Of a stretch of 64,000 bases of DNA, positions 1 through 9,327 are shown in pieces. The DNA is from DATJHM01 sp963777355 (GTDB taxonomy: Bacteria; Chloroflexota; Ktedonobacteria; Ktedonobacterales; Ktedonobacteraceae): assembly GCA_963777355.1 (NCBI GenBank), contig CAVZQK010000080.1:310001-374000 (forward strand), in the 5' to 3' direction. A program made the translations under genes and the position numbers. Each line of letters begins with the position of its first letter. The stretch's first letter is position 1. Below the pieces are notes generated by a model. It was not told the DNA's origin. It saw only the letters and a program-made list of their open reading frames with translations, and made no database searches.

Positions 1-2
1 GT

Positions 3-2003
3 ACTCAACGCCGTACTAGCGACTATCTCCAGTATTTGCAAGGCGTGAGTATGGTTTTCCCTACTTCAGTGAAGCTTGCCGATCTCGTCGATAATATGTA
101 TCGTTTTATTCCTTGCGTTGTCGATGTCTCCGCCCTCCTCCTTACTCTCTATGATCGCGATACTGATCGCATCTATGATGTTTTTGCCTCTTCTGAAGGT
201 ATGCGTATGGATGATCTCTCTGAGCAGACTCCTGGCTATCTGGAATCCGACCGCCCGATCTGGTGGAGCGTGACTCAAAAAGATCAGCAGAAGTTGCAGT
301 TTTCTCCCGCTCAAGAAGCACATAAGACGTCTTTTTATAGTGAACTTCTCACTGGCGTCTGGGGCGATCAGCGCGAGGCCGAGTCTTTTCTCTTCCTGCC
401 TATGCGCATGTATAATCGTATTATCGGGTCGCTTTCTCTCGTGAGTAAACAACCCAATGCCTATCACCCCGAAGAGGTTCAGGTACTGGAGACAATGTTG
501 CAGATTGTTACAGTTGGTATTGAGAATGTAAAGCTGTATGAGCGGGATCGCAAGCTGCTTAAAGAAGCTAAACAGCGCGAAGCACAATTGGCTGCGATTA
601 ATAGCACTCTCCAATCTATTGGCTCTGTTCTCAATGTGAATCAACTTTTACATGCTTTTGTTAAATCGGTAGCTTCCCTGGTCCATGTCGAGATTAGTGT
701 CTTTTTCCAGCCTTCTCCTGATAAAGATGAGCTGGTGGCCCAGGCTATGTATGCTCCCCCCAGCGCCCGTCAGGAGTATGACGACGATGTTCTGCCTCCT
801 GCTTTGCTTCCACCAACCAGTAAGGATACTGAGGATGAGCTGGTGACGATGATCCATCTCCCTTTTCAACATACTATCCTGGAGCAGCTTGTCAGAGAAG
901 GCGGCTTTTTCTATCTCGATAGTGCTATTCTTGATGATCTGACTAGCAAAAGTAATGAGGGCGGCGTGCTCTTTTTGCGGGAGATTAATGTTGAGCAGAT
1001 GTTGATGATCCCTATGCACTATCAGGGTGATCTGATTGGTATGCTGGCTGTTTCTATGCCTCCCGATAGCCGCACTTTTCGCCCAAAAGATATTGGTATG
1101 CTCCTGGCTATCTGCGCTCAGACAACAAGCGCTATCCGCAATGCTCAACTCTTTGCTCAACGCGAAGAGGCGTATGCCGAGCTACAACGTATGGATAAAC
1201 TCAAAGATGAGTTTCTGGTTACTGCCTCTCACGAGCTGCGTACTCCTCTGAGTGCTATTACGGGCTATTCTTCTATGCTCAAACGTCAGAATGCTCGGAA
1301 TAGTACTCAACACATTCTGCGCTATGCCAATAAGATTTCTAGCGCCGCTCAACAGCTTACGGACCTGATTTCAAAGATGACTGAGGCTGCTCAAATGGGC
1401 GCTGCCGATAAGCATCTCATTCTTGAGCCTGTGCCTGTCCTTACTGCCGCTGAGATGGCTGCAAATTTGCTGACCTTTAATAATGAGCAGGCGCTCATAC
1501 GCGAGGTTCCTGATACTCTCTGGGTTATGGCCGATGCCTTGCGCTTCCGCCAGGTCTTGACCAATCTGCTTGAGAATGCCGCTAAGTATTCTCCCGCCGA
1601 AAGTACGATTACTCTTTCTGCTAGCACTACTACTCTCGCTGATGTGATGGATCTCTTGCCGCTCGATCAACAAGATCCTGTCTTGCTGCTCGAACAAGAA
1701 GCGGCTTCTCCTCTGATTTTGATTCGGGTGAAGGACCAGGGTGAAGGTATTTTACCGGATGACCAGGAGCATATTTTTGAGAAGTTTGTTCGCGCTCCCC
1801 GGTCTCTTACCACTCCCATTCGCGGTTCCGGTCTGGGTCTCTATATATGTCGTCGTTATGTTGAGGCAATGGGTGGCAAGCTGTGGCTTGAGCAGAGCAT
1901 TCTTAATGAGGGTTCTGTCTTTACTTTCTATTTGCCACGCGTTGAACCTCTCGTTGAGACAAGGGAGCAGGTAACAGGTGAATACAAAACTCTTTCATCG
2001 TAA
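3..2003 (+). CDS. GAF-domain sensor histidine kinase (5' end outside window)
   Basis: Cytoplasmic sensor kinase that autophosphorylates a histidine and passes the phosphate to a receiver, probably the next gene. The frame is open to the left edge, so the true start lies upstream; the TTG at 36 is only the first possible start in the window. Two GAF-like domains (about residues 15-175 and 190-375 counted from that TTG) precede a HisKA helix with the H-box ASHELRTPLSAITGY. A HATPase domain follows, with N-box NLLENAAKY, DQGEGI and GSGLGLYICRR. No membrane segment is visible in the part shown. The 3' end overlaps the downstream receiver gene by 26 bp, which suggests translational coupling. The GAF ligand cannot be inferred. 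Confidence 0.9.
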   Translation, partial: TQRRTSDYLQYLQGVSMVFPTSVKLADLVDNMYRFIPCVVDVSALLLTLYDRDTDRIYDVFASSEGMRMDDLSEQTPGYLESDRPIWWSVTQKDQQKLQFSPAQEAHKTSFYSELLTGVWGDQREAESFLFLPMRMYNRIIGSLSLVSKQPNAYHPEEVQVLETMLQIVTVGIENVKLYERDRKLLKEAKQREAQLAAINSTLQSIGSVLNVNQLLHAFVKSVASLVHVEISVFFQPSPDKDELVAQAMYAPPSARQEYDDDVLPPALLPPTSKDTEDELVTMIHLPFQHTILEQLVREGGFFYLDSAILDDLTSKSNEGGVLFLREINVEQMLMIPMHYQGDLIGMLAVSMPPDSRTFRPKDIGMLLAICAQTTSAIRNAQLFAQREEAYAELQRMDKLKDEFLVTASHELRTPLSAITGYSSMLKRQNARNSTQHILRYANKISSAAQQLTDLISKMTEAAQMGAADKHLILEPVPVLTAAEMAANLLTFNNEQALIREVPDTLWVMADALRFRQVLTNLLENAAKYSPAESTITLSASTTTLADVMDLLPLDQQDPVLLLEQEAASPLILIRVKDQGEGILPDDQEHIFEKFVRAPRSLTTPIRGSGLGLYICRRYVEAMGGKLWLEQSILNEGSVFTFYLPRVEPLVETREQVTGEYKTLSS

Positions 2004-2361
2004 AATTCTGGTTGTGGATGATGATCCTGTGATTCGTGATATGATGGCCGATATTTTTGAACTTGAGGGCTATCCCGTCTCTTTCGCCCGCAATGGCCGC
2101 GAGGCTCTGGAAAAGCTTCATAAGGATGAGCATTTTCTCGTTTTTCTCGATCTGATGATGCCTCTGGTCGATGGCCGTGAGGTCTGCCTCCGGTTGCTGT
2201 CCGAACCTCAGGTTCGCCAACGCCATATTGTTTTTCTGATGTCGGCCATTGATAATCTGGCTGAAGCTTTTTCCCTGAAGGTCGATGGAACGATGCCAAA
2301 GCCTTTTTCTGTCGATGATGTGCTTCGCATTATTCAAACTTATCTCACTGAAGACATGTAG
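1978..2361 (+). CDS. Single-domain response regulator (CheY-like receiver)
   Basis: A receiver-only protein of 127 residues starting at GTG 1978 inside the 3' end of the kinase gene. The acidic pair (VVDDDP), the phosphoacceptor aspartate in FLDLMMP, the Ser of LMSA and the conserved lysine in PKPF are all present. There is no output domain, so it probably acts by protein-protein contact or as a phosphorelay intermediate for the overlapping histidine kinase. The overlap and shared strand make the pairing likely. The target is unknown. Confidence 0.9.
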   Translation: MNTKLFHRKILVVDDDPVIRDMMADIFELEGYPVSFARNGREALEKLHKDEHFLVFLDLMMPLVDGREVCLRLLSEPQVRQRHIVFLMSAIDNLAEAFSLKVDGTMPKPFSVDDVLRIIQTYLTEDM

Positions 2362-2386
2362 GCCTCTTAGAATAGGAAAAATAGCC

Positions 2387-4117
2387 GTGAAACAAGCTGA
2401 GCAGCTAAAAAAATCTGACCTGCCTCTCGAACAGGAATATCGGGTTGCGCCCTATCGCTGGTTTACTTATGCTCCAGATGTGACTGGTCTTCGCCTGATC
2501 TGTCTCGAAGATAATGAAACTGGTACGGTGGTCACGACGACGATTGCTAATCCACAGAAACGTACTGCCGCTCAGCGTGCCTGGGCCGGTGCCCGCCAAT
2601 CACGCGCTGCTGGTATGCCCTGGGATATTCTTCATGAGATGGGCGAGAAGGGCGTCGATCCGGACCAAAAGATTGAGCAGATGTTTCATGGCTATGGCCA
2701 CGCCTCTGTGGGCGATATGGCTCGGCTGGCTGTGGATTTCGGACGCGTTCCTATGCATCTCTGCCTTGCTCTCTTCAATCTGAGCTCTCTGAATTCGGGC
2801 CAGGAGAAGTCAACACGCTATCAATCAACCTTTGGCAAAGCTCTTCTCCATCCCCTCCATCTGTATCTCTCTTCTGCTCTTCCTCAGGAAGAGCTTACCC
2901 ACCTGGAGGCACAATATCAATCCTTTGGTGCTCTCTCTCTAGAGTTGTTTGCTAAACAAAAAGCTCTTTTGCTCACAGACTTTGAACTCTATTTTCAGGC
3001 AAATAAAACTGATCCTCAGCAACGCTCGGCTCTGACTTCACGTGTACTTGATTGCGTCCGCTCTTTTCTGTTATTTGGCCAGTGGAGCGGTATGTCCTTC
3101 GAGACCTCTGCCCGCGATTGGTCTCGCATTCTCTCTGAATTGAAAGCTTCTCCCCTTGCGTATTATCAGCGTGTAGCTTCCCAGGTTGAACGCCTGCTTG
3201 CTCCCTCCCCTGAAGAGGAGGCGATCCTGGAATACAAAGCCGAAGCTCCCAGCCTGATACGCCATACCAGTCCCGCTAAAACAACAAATACAAATCTCGC
3301 CCGCTTACAGGTGTATCTTAGCACTCAGACCGATCTTTTACAGCAGGTGCCTCTGCACTATGCCCCTCCTCAATCTGTAAAACAGTATGTGGAGCTACTC
3401 TCTTCTCATTATACTGAGGGAGAACGCCTGCTTGCCGAATATATCCAGTTGCTCTGGCCTGGCCTGAAACGCGAACCTCTCCTTGCCTGGTTGCACAATT
3501 GCGCCGCTGAGAGTAAACATGCTATGAGTAACATAATCTTTGCCAACCATTCTAATTATAATGAGCTACCAGCCTTTGCACGCACTACTCGTATGACCCT
3601 GGTCGTTGAAAGCTTCCTGGGCGAGTTGCGTGACTTCAATCGCCACCGCGCCTGGGGCCGCTTCTTCCCTTTGCCTCTGGTCTTTGGCCAACCTTTGACT
3701 CTGGATACTGCTCGGCAAATTCTTGCGCATGGCTATGGCCTTCCGCTCTACCTTTCTGAGATTCCTGCCTTCGCTAAACATCGTGCCTCTTTTGAACACG
3801 ATCTTCAATACTACTATACGCGCTTGCTGGCTTTTCTCGACGAGGTTGCCGCACGCTATGGTTCAACTATTGATTATACTTTTGTGCTCAATTTATTGCC
3901 TCTTGCTCATCAGATCTCTCTCTGGATGCACGGTGATCCCAAACAGGCAATCTATCTTACCTCTCAACGCTCACGCCCAGGCGGTCACATTAATTATCGC
4001 GCTCTGGCCTACGAGGCAAATCAGCTTCTCGCCGCTTCTGATCCCTACCTCTCAGCTATTCAGCTCAGCCAGAAACCCGATCCATCTAGCCGCGCTGAAT
4101 TTTTTGATCGTAGCTAA
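2387..4117 (+). CDS. ThyX-like protein with two tandem ThyX-type halves
   Basis: FAD-dependent thymidylate synthases make dTMP from dUMP with methylenetetrahydrofolate. This 576-residue protein is more than twice the usual ThyX length of about 220-250. The first half carries YGHASVGDMARL and NSGQEKSTRYQ, resembling the ThyX substrate-binding region. The second half carries FNRHRAWGRFFPLPL and SQRSRPGGHINYRALAYEA, resembling the RHR-type flavin motif and the C-terminal signature. GTG 2387 is preferred because AGGAAAA lies just upstream; the longer frame to 2285 would run inside the receiver gene. The diverged motifs leave open whether it is a working synthase or a related enzyme. Confidence 0.72.
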   Translation: MKQAEQLKKSDLPLEQEYRVAPYRWFTYAPDVTGLRLICLEDNETGTVVTTTIANPQKRTAAQRAWAGARQSRAAGMPWDILHEMGEKGVDPDQKIEQMFHGYGHASVGDMARLAVDFGRVPMHLCLALFNLSSLNSGQEKSTRYQSTFGKALLHPLHLYLSSALPQEELTHLEAQYQSFGALSLELFAKQKALLLTDFELYFQANKTDPQQRSALTSRVLDCVRSFLLFGQWSGMSFETSARDWSRILSELKASPLAYYQRVASQVERLLAPSPEEEAILEYKAEAPSLIRHTSPAKTTNTNLARLQVYLSTQTDLLQQVPLHYAPPQSVKQYVELLSSHYTEGERLLAEYIQLLWPGLKREPLLAWLHNCAAESKHAMSNIIFANHSNYNELPAFARTTRMTLVVESFLGELRDFNRHRAWGRFFPLPLVFGQPLTLDTARQILAHGYGLPLYLSEIPAFAKHRASFEHDLQYYYTRLLAFLDEVAARYGSTIDYTFVLNLLPLAHQISLWMHGDPKQAIYLTSQRSRPGGHINYRALAYEANQLLAASDPYLSAIQLSQKPDPSSRAEFFDRS

Positions 4118-4145
4118 ATTCTATGGATTGAAGGAGAGAAAGGGC

Positions 4146-5576
4146 ATGTGGGATTTGACATACTCTCGTCGCCGTTCTTTTGTTGCTACCTGTCTTTGTA
4201 TTTATAGCCTCGTTTTTATTCTTGGCTCCTGTAATTCCGCGGGTTCTTCCAGCGCTAGTTCTGCTGTAACTCCATCGCCAACAACACTATCTACTCCTCT
4301 CTCATCTATGAAGGCGGTTACTCTCGGTCAGAATGATTGGCCTACCTACCATCACGATATGTTGCGCGCTGGCTATCTTCCTACTATGCTTGATCCAAAA
4401 CACCTCTCTCAAGCCTGGAATACTCCGCTTGATGGCGCTGTCTATGCCGAGCCTCTGGTGATTCAGGGCCATCTACTGGTTGTGACTGAGAACGATACTC
4501 TTTATTCTCTCAATGTACAAACTGGCAGCGTTGAGTGGCATACAAATGTTGGCTCTCCCGTCTCTCGTTCAACTCTGCCTTGTGGCGATATCGATCCCCT
4601 GGGCATTACTAGCACTCCTGTCTACGATCCTCAGACGAATCTTCTCTTCGCTGTTGCCGAGATTCAGGGACCATCTCACGTTCTGGTCGGTGTCGATGTA
4701 AATACTGGCCAGGTACGCGTACGCCGCACTATTGATCTTCCCGGTATGGACCCCACTACTCATCAGCAGCGCTCTGCTCTGGCGCTCTATCAGAATCGAG
4801 TCTATGTGGCTTTCGGTGGCCTGGCTGGTGATTGTGGTCAATATATTGGCACTATCGTTGCCTCTCAAACCACCGGTCAGGGTCCTTTACTCTCCTATCG
4901 TGTCCCTACTCCACGTGAGGGCGCGATCTGGGCTCCTTCCGGCCCCGCTATTGACTCGGTAGGCCATGTTTTTGTTGCGGTTGGCAATGGCGCGATAACT
5001 CAGGGGACCTGGGATCATAGCGATTCTATTCTTCGCCTCTTTGCTGATCTGCGCCTGGAGGATGGCTTTGCTCCAACTCAATGGGGTCAGGATAACAATA
5101 ATGATGCCGACCTCGGTTCGATGGGTCCACTGCTTTTGCCTCATAATCTGCTCTTTGCCGCCGGAAAATCTGGTTTTGGCTATCTGCTCCATGCCGATAA
5201 TCTGGGCGGCGTTGGCGGCCAGATTACTGATAAACCTGTCTGCCCTGGCTCTCTCTCTATGGGTGGCGCTGCCCTTCTCGGCTCACAGGTCTATATTCCC
5301 TGTCTTGATGGTGTACAGGAGATGACTGTTTCTGGTACACAGATGAATCTTGGTTGGAAGGATAGACAGCTTACCCTCCCACCCGTTATCGGCGGCCATA
5401 CTGTCTATGGCCTTGATAACAATGGTACGCTGTATGCCGTTGATGCTACTACCGGTCAACTGCGAGCTCAGATCAGCTTGAATGCTCCCGTCGCCCATTT
5501 TGCTACGCCCACCCTCTCAGCTAATCATATCTTCTTTGGCACTATGAATAGCGTCTACTCAATCGCCGCTTCCTAG
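4146..5576 (+). CDS. PQQ-type beta-propeller lipoprotein
   Basis: Predicted exported lipoprotein of 476 residues. The N-terminus has basic residues (SRRRSF), a hydrophobic stretch and the lipobox LGSC near residue 29, followed by a Ser/Ala/Thr-rich linker. The remainder has propeller-blade repeats such as LYSLNVQTGSVEWHTNVGSPV and LYAVDATTGQLRAQISL, typical of PQQ-like WD/quinoprotein repeats. No dehydrogenase cysteine pair or clear PQQ ligand set was recognised, so a structural or binding role fits better than a quinoprotein enzyme. ATG 4146 follows GGAGAGAAAGG. The gene starts 28 bp after the ThyX-like gene and ends at a strong hairpin terminator. Confidence 0.8.
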   Translation: MWDLTYSRRRSFVATCLCIYSLVFILGSCNSAGSSSASSAVTPSPTTLSTPLSSMKAVTLGQNDWPTYHHDMLRAGYLPTMLDPKHLSQAWNTPLDGAVYAEPLVIQGHLLVVTENDTLYSLNVQTGSVEWHTNVGSPVSRSTLPCGDIDPLGITSTPVYDPQTNLLFAVAEIQGPSHVLVGVDVNTGQVRVRRTIDLPGMDPTTHQQRSALALYQNRVYVAFGGLAGDCGQYIGTIVASQTTGQGPLLSYRVPTPREGAIWAPSGPAIDSVGHVFVAVGNGAITQGTWDHSDSILRLFADLRLEDGFAPTQWGQDNNNDADLGSMGPLLLPHNLLFAAGKSGFGYLLHADNLGGVGGQITDKPVCPGSLSMGGAALLGSQVYIPCLDGVQEMTVSGTQMNLGWKDRQLTLPPVIGGHTVYGLDNNGTLYAVDATTGQLRAQISLNAPVAHFATPTLSANHIFFGTMNSVYSIAAS

Positions 5577-5577
5577 C

Positions 5578-5615
5578 AAAAAAGGTTGAGGGAGAATTTC
5601 TCTCTCAACCTTTTT
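5578..5615. terminator. Rho-independent terminator, probably bidirectional
   Basis: A roughly 15-bp stem (AAAAAGGTTGAGGGA with its complement) around a short loop, ending in T5 on the plus strand and A-rich/T-rich on the other. It sits between the PQQ lipoprotein (plus) and the convergent LuxR-type regulator (minus), so it can serve both. Confidence 0.85.
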
Positions 5616-5752
5616 GTAAATTCATAATTCGCGTATAAATACCCTTAAGTAATCTCTTCCTTTGCCGATAGTTTTATATAAGGCCGAGTGAATAAGACCT
5701 CGGGAATTGTTTCTCCCTTGACCATCTTTTGTTTTGTCTCTTTTGCAAAATA

Positions 5753-6424
5753 TTATTCATGCTCTAGCAGCAATCCCTGTCTCTGCGCAAATGCAATTGC
5801 CTCTGCCCTTGATTGTACGCCGAGCTTACCATAGATGCTGGTCAGATACATCTCGACGGTCTTTACTGCCAGACTTAGCCTCTGCCCTATCTCTATGTTT
5901 CGCACACCCTGGACAACAAGTTGTAGTACTTCAAGCTCACGGACTGTGAGCGGCTCTATCGACGCTGGAGCTATGTCTTCACTCTCGACAATCATACGCT
6001 GGATCGCTGGATCAAGACTCTGTCTGTGCCTTGCTACTTGATGGACTGCCTGCCGAATCTCGCTCCCGTGGGCGCTCTTGAGCCAGTAGCCCTGTACGCC
6101 CATCTTGAGCATGGCATGGACGTAAGCGATTTCGTCGTATGCGGTTAGGACAAGCATCGCTGGCCTCGGTTTCTGCGTCTGTAGAAAACGCGCTACTCCA
6201 AAGCCGTTTATTCCTTTCATGGAGATATCTAATATGATGACATCTGGTTTGATCTCCTGCCATATGGCAATCGCCTCTGTACCATCTCGTGCCTCTCCTA
6301 TAACTGCCAGGACCGGATCTTCTTCCAGAAGCCGCCGTGTCCCTTCACGCATCATGGCATGATCATCTACCAGTAAGATGGTAATGTTTCTGCTTGCCTC
6401 TTCGTTTGGTCTGGACTCTCTCAT
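5753..6424 (-). CDS. NarL/FixJ-family response regulator
   Basis: A 223-residue two-domain regulator. The receiver (residues about 14-130) has VDDHAMMREG, the phosphoacceptor Asp in VIILDIS, the Thr of VLTA and the Lys of LKSA. The C-terminal LuxR-type HTH (about 155-215) has LTVRELEVLQLVVQG and VKTVEMYLTSIYGKLGV. It starts inside the stop region of the upstream kinase (ATGA overlap, 6421-6424), so the two are translationally coupled and form a cognate pair. Target promoters are not apparent in the window. Confidence 0.93.
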   Translation of the reverse strand: MRESRPNEEASRNITILLVDDHAMMREGTRRLLEEDPVLAVIGEARDGTEAIAIWQEIKPDVIILDISMKGINGFGVARFLQTQKPRPAMLVLTAYDEIAYVHAMLKMGVQGYWLKSAHGSEIRQAVHQVARHRQSLDPAIQRMIVESEDIAPASIEPLTVRELEVLQLVVQGVRNIEIGQRLSLAVKTVEMYLTSIYGKLGVQSRAEAIAFAQRQGLLLEHE

Positions 6425-8847
6425 AATGCAACCTCGACTGGCTCGTTGATCTCTTTCTCTGTTATCTGTTTGTAGATCGCTTGTATCGCAACTCCATGTC
6501 CTGGCTGCGAAATTAATTGGAGCTGTCCACCAATGGCGACCATTCGTTCGCGCATTCCTATGAGACCAAGTTGCTCATTTGCTGGCCGCTCACTCACAAA
6601 ACCTCGTCCATTGTCCCGCACAAACAGGGATATCTCACCCCAGGGATAATGACGAAGTTGGATGGTGACTTTTCTGGCTTGTGAGTGCTTTAAGACGTTT
6701 GTCAGGGCTTCTTGTACAACTCTGTAAAAAGTGAGTTCTACCTGGTCTGGCAGACGAAGATCTGTTGTGTTTATGCAAGAAACTTCGATCTGGAGCCCTT
6801 TTATGTCTCCACGTTCTGCCCGCTGCTCTGTCTGACCCGCTAACCAGTAGAGCGCTTCTTCCAGACCGAGCTCGTCGAGGAGGGGCGGACGCAGCTCCAG
6901 GCAGGTATGACGCAGGCTGGTTACGATAGCACGCGCAAGTGGCATTGCTTCCGCTACTTCGCTCATGTTTCCGGCATCTGACAATTGCCGGGTTAGTAGT
7001 ATCGCTTGCTGCAATGCTTCGTCGTGTAGTTCAAATGCTAGCCGTTTTCTCTCGTCTTCCTGGGCTGAGATTACCCGTCGGTTCAGGGCTGTTAACTTTT
7101 GTGCGTCGGCTTCGGCCTGCTCCAGATAACGATTGTTGACTTCTAATACGGATAGCTGGGCGGCAAGGGTGGCTAGAAAGCTTTTATCCTGGCGTCTGTA
7201 TTGCTCGAAGTTTAGCTTGGAGCCGAGACAGAGGAAGCCGCTGAGCCGATTCCCGTCGTATAAGGTGAATAGGAGTACTCCATCCAGCAGCAATGGCTCT
7301 GCGGAAGGCTCTCTCCGGTGCGTTAATGCGAGATTGGCAATGCCAATAAGACGATCTGTGGGAAGAAAGGCTGTATCTTTGTCGAGGTAGATGCGCCATA
7401 ATGGAACGTTGCTTGCTTTATTCTCTCCTTGCTCTGGTGTGTAGATAAGCAGCGCTGCACCAGTCGCGTTGAGTAATGTCGTCAGACGCGGTAGGAGAAA
7501 TGCGCAGATCTGCTCTAGATGGTGGAAATGTGTCAGTTTAGCACTCAGTTCTTGTAAGGAACGATTATATTCGTAGAAATCATGATAGAACAATTGGTCT
7601 CCAATGTTGCGTACCATGTTCCACGCTAGAGGAAACAATCCTAAATTCAAGACGAGTAGTCCCGCATAGCAATAGATCCGCAGGTTTTGGTTGCCTGTGC
7701 TGACATTTATTGTTTGGATGAGAATGATTGTGAGTACGATAAAAAAACTGGCTAGCAAAAGCCATAAGACGATCCGAATGATCTGGCGGTTAAATAGACC
7801 TGTGGCTCCCAGAAATTGATGATGTACTAATGCATAACTGCAAACAATTGGCAAAAGCATCAGAGGAACAGCAAAAATTTGCGTGGAACCATTGAATACA
7901 AATGATTGATAATGAGCAACACTATGGTTCACTGCTAGCGCCAGAAGCAAAAAGGCGATGCTTATGGCTACAATTCTTGTTACTTGCTTGTCGCTTGAGT
8001 TGAGACTGCGTAATCCCCAGAACATAATTGAACCAATGGTGATGATACAGGCCAGTGTATATACGCTGGTTAGTATCCAGAGTACCGCTCGTATCCAGGG
8101 GAACCAGATGATGGATGGTAAGCTTATTATTGTAAGAATGATTCCGACAATGAGAGGGGTGTAGGGCGACATTCGCTGCTTATGCTTGCTTCTCTGTTTT
8201 AATAATGGATGTGGTAAAAGACAGACAAAGGTTGTTGCCAGTCCCCAGGTTATGAGACCGAGAACGTAAATGAGTATATTGGCCCAGAGTATTGTGGGTA
8301 TGCTGGCAATGAAGAATATGAGTGACGCAAAGGAGAATAGACCATAGGCTGTACGTGCAGCGGGACAATTCCTGGCACGAAGATAGATAATTATCCCTGT
8401 TACGCTAAAAATTGTCATAAGTAGATATGGCAGGATCTCATCTGGGATAGTGATAGATTGCGGATAAATGGTGACGTGGAGAATGGTATGCTGTCCTATC
8501 ACTTGTACATCAACAGGTCGCGAGATCGTAGGGACACATCTGCTTAATCCTCCAACTCTGTGCAAGCCAAAGTCCGAGAATGGTCCTGTGATTGATTTTA
8601 CTAGCATCCCTGGCTGAATCCCGTTTATCCATGCATCAGAAAAGGTTGCTACATGCACGATCTGGCAGATATCTGGTCTTCCATTTACTGCGCTTAACGT
8701 GACTTCCGCTTGCTTAGATTGTAGCGCATTAATCGATGCCATCCCTACTATTGCAATTTGTATGAGTAGGACCAGGCTGATAATCAACCAGCGCCTGCTG
8801 AGCAAAAAAAAGTGCCTCTGTTTGTTTTTGATAGCTGTCTGGTTCAT
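6421..8847 (-). CDS. Membrane sensor histidine kinase, HisKA_3 type, ComP-like
   Basis: An 808-residue sensor kinase. After one N-terminal TM helix there is an extracytoplasmic PDZ-like segment (about residues 45-130, with GMLVKSITGPFSDFGL). A block of about seven or eight TM helices (about 135-395) follows, then a GAF-like region. The HisKA_3 phosphorylation helix reads ISAQEDERKRLAFELHDEAL, with the acceptor His before D-E. The HATPase has NVLKHSQA and RDNGRGF. The PDZ-like plus multi-TM layout resembles Bacillus ComP, which senses a peptide pheromone; whether this one does is unknown. The gene overlaps the LuxR-type regulator by four bases. Confidence 0.88.
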   Translation of the reverse strand: MNQTAIKNKQRHFFLLSRRWLIISLVLLIQIAIVGMASINALQSKQAEVTLSAVNGRPDICQIVHVATFSDAWINGIQPGMLVKSITGPFSDFGLHRVGGLSRCVPTISRPVDVQVIGQHTILHVTIYPQSITIPDEILPYLLMTIFSVTGIIIYLRARNCPAARTAYGLFSFASLIFFIASIPTILWANILIYVLGLITWGLATTFVCLLPHPLLKQRSKHKQRMSPYTPLIVGIILTIISLPSIIWFPWIRAVLWILTSVYTLACIITIGSIMFWGLRSLNSSDKQVTRIVAISIAFLLLALAVNHSVAHYQSFVFNGSTQIFAVPLMLLPIVCSYALVHHQFLGATGLFNRQIIRIVLWLLLASFFIVLTIILIQTINVSTGNQNLRIYCYAGLLVLNLGLFPLAWNMVRNIGDQLFYHDFYEYNRSLQELSAKLTHFHHLEQICAFLLPRLTTLLNATGAALLIYTPEQGENKASNVPLWRIYLDKDTAFLPTDRLIGIANLALTHRREPSAEPLLLDGVLLFTLYDGNRLSGFLCLGSKLNFEQYRRQDKSFLATLAAQLSVLEVNNRYLEQAEADAQKLTALNRRVISAQEDERKRLAFELHDEALQQAILLTRQLSDAGNMSEVAEAMPLARAIVTSLRHTCLELRPPLLDELGLEEALYWLAGQTEQRAERGDIKGLQIEVSCINTTDLRLPDQVELTFYRVVQEALTNVLKHSQARKVTIQLRHYPWGEISLFVRDNGRGFVSERPANEQLGLIGMRERMVAIGGQLQLISQPGHGVAIQAIYKQITEKEINEPVEVAL

Positions 8848-9192
8848 GCTTCACCTGTTCTCTGCCGATTTCTGAATACAAGAAACTCTTCTGTCAGATT
8901 GTAACGCTTTGTTTATACTGAAACAGCAGGGATTTCCCTGGAGACATTTTACTCCTGTTCATGTAAGCTGATTACCAAAATCAGGCCGGAAAGCCCCTCT
9001 CTTTTTCAGAAAGGGGAGGAATGGCCTCTTCGCTGAACACTAAGGGAGAGTTTAATAGGAAGATATATTTATCTATCATTATTCTGCTTTGCCTGATATT
9101 GTTCTGCCTCTCTTTTATATTTTGTAAGCTCTCTCGGCTAGCGCATTAGCCCTGGTCTGGGTTCGATAATAAAAAAAGGTATTATATATCAT
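8848..9192. other. Intergenic region between divergent kinase and ABC operon
   Basis: This 345-bp divergent region has no recognisable gene. A C/G-rich hairpin lies near 8995-9021 (CCCCTCT arm with AAGGGGAGG arm). The stretch 9040-9190 is AT-rich, as expected for promoters of both the kinase and the ABC transporter, but no clear -35/-10 pair with correct spacing was picked out. Confidence 0.4.
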
Positions 9193-9327
9193 ATGACACG
9201 CGATAATCAGAATGAGCCTGTATCACGCATTGAGGGTAGTAACCAGCCAGCCAATATGGAACGTGCCCTGGTTGTGCCTCGTGGCTCTGCTACTCCTCTA
9301 GAACAGCAGAAAATTCCTCAAATGTGA
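9193..9327 (+). CDS. Small protein of 44 residues, coupled to ABC ATPase
   Basis: The ORF starts at ATG 9193 and stops at TGA 9325-9327, overlapping the next gene's ATG as TGATG. The product is hydrophilic (MTRDNQNEPVSRIEG start), with no TM or known domain. Support comes from the coupling arrangement and its position as the first gene of the unit. An AAAGG lies about 12 bases upstream, so the ribosome site is mediocre. It could be a leader ORF controlling ABC expression, or the residue of a lost MacA-type adaptor gene. Confidence 0.4.
   Translation: MTRDNQNEPVSRIEGSNQPANMERALVVPRGSATPLEQQKIPQM

Noticed and set aside
66..644. Long minus-strand ORF opposite the first histidine kinase
   Set aside because: It is a shadow of the GAF kinase; no domain pattern, while the plus frame has complete kinase motifs.
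2285..2386. Longer N-terminus for the ThyX-like protein
   Set aside because: These codons lie inside the receiver gene in another frame and are not family-like; GTG 2387 has a ribosome site.
3723..4145. Extended N-terminus of the PQQ lipoprotein ORF
   Set aside because: It overlaps the ThyX-like gene out of frame; ATG 4146 has a ribosome site and starts a proper lipoprotein signal.
8995..9021. Riboswitch upstream of the ABC operon
   Set aside because: Only a simple hairpin is visible; no conserved aptamer core was recognised.
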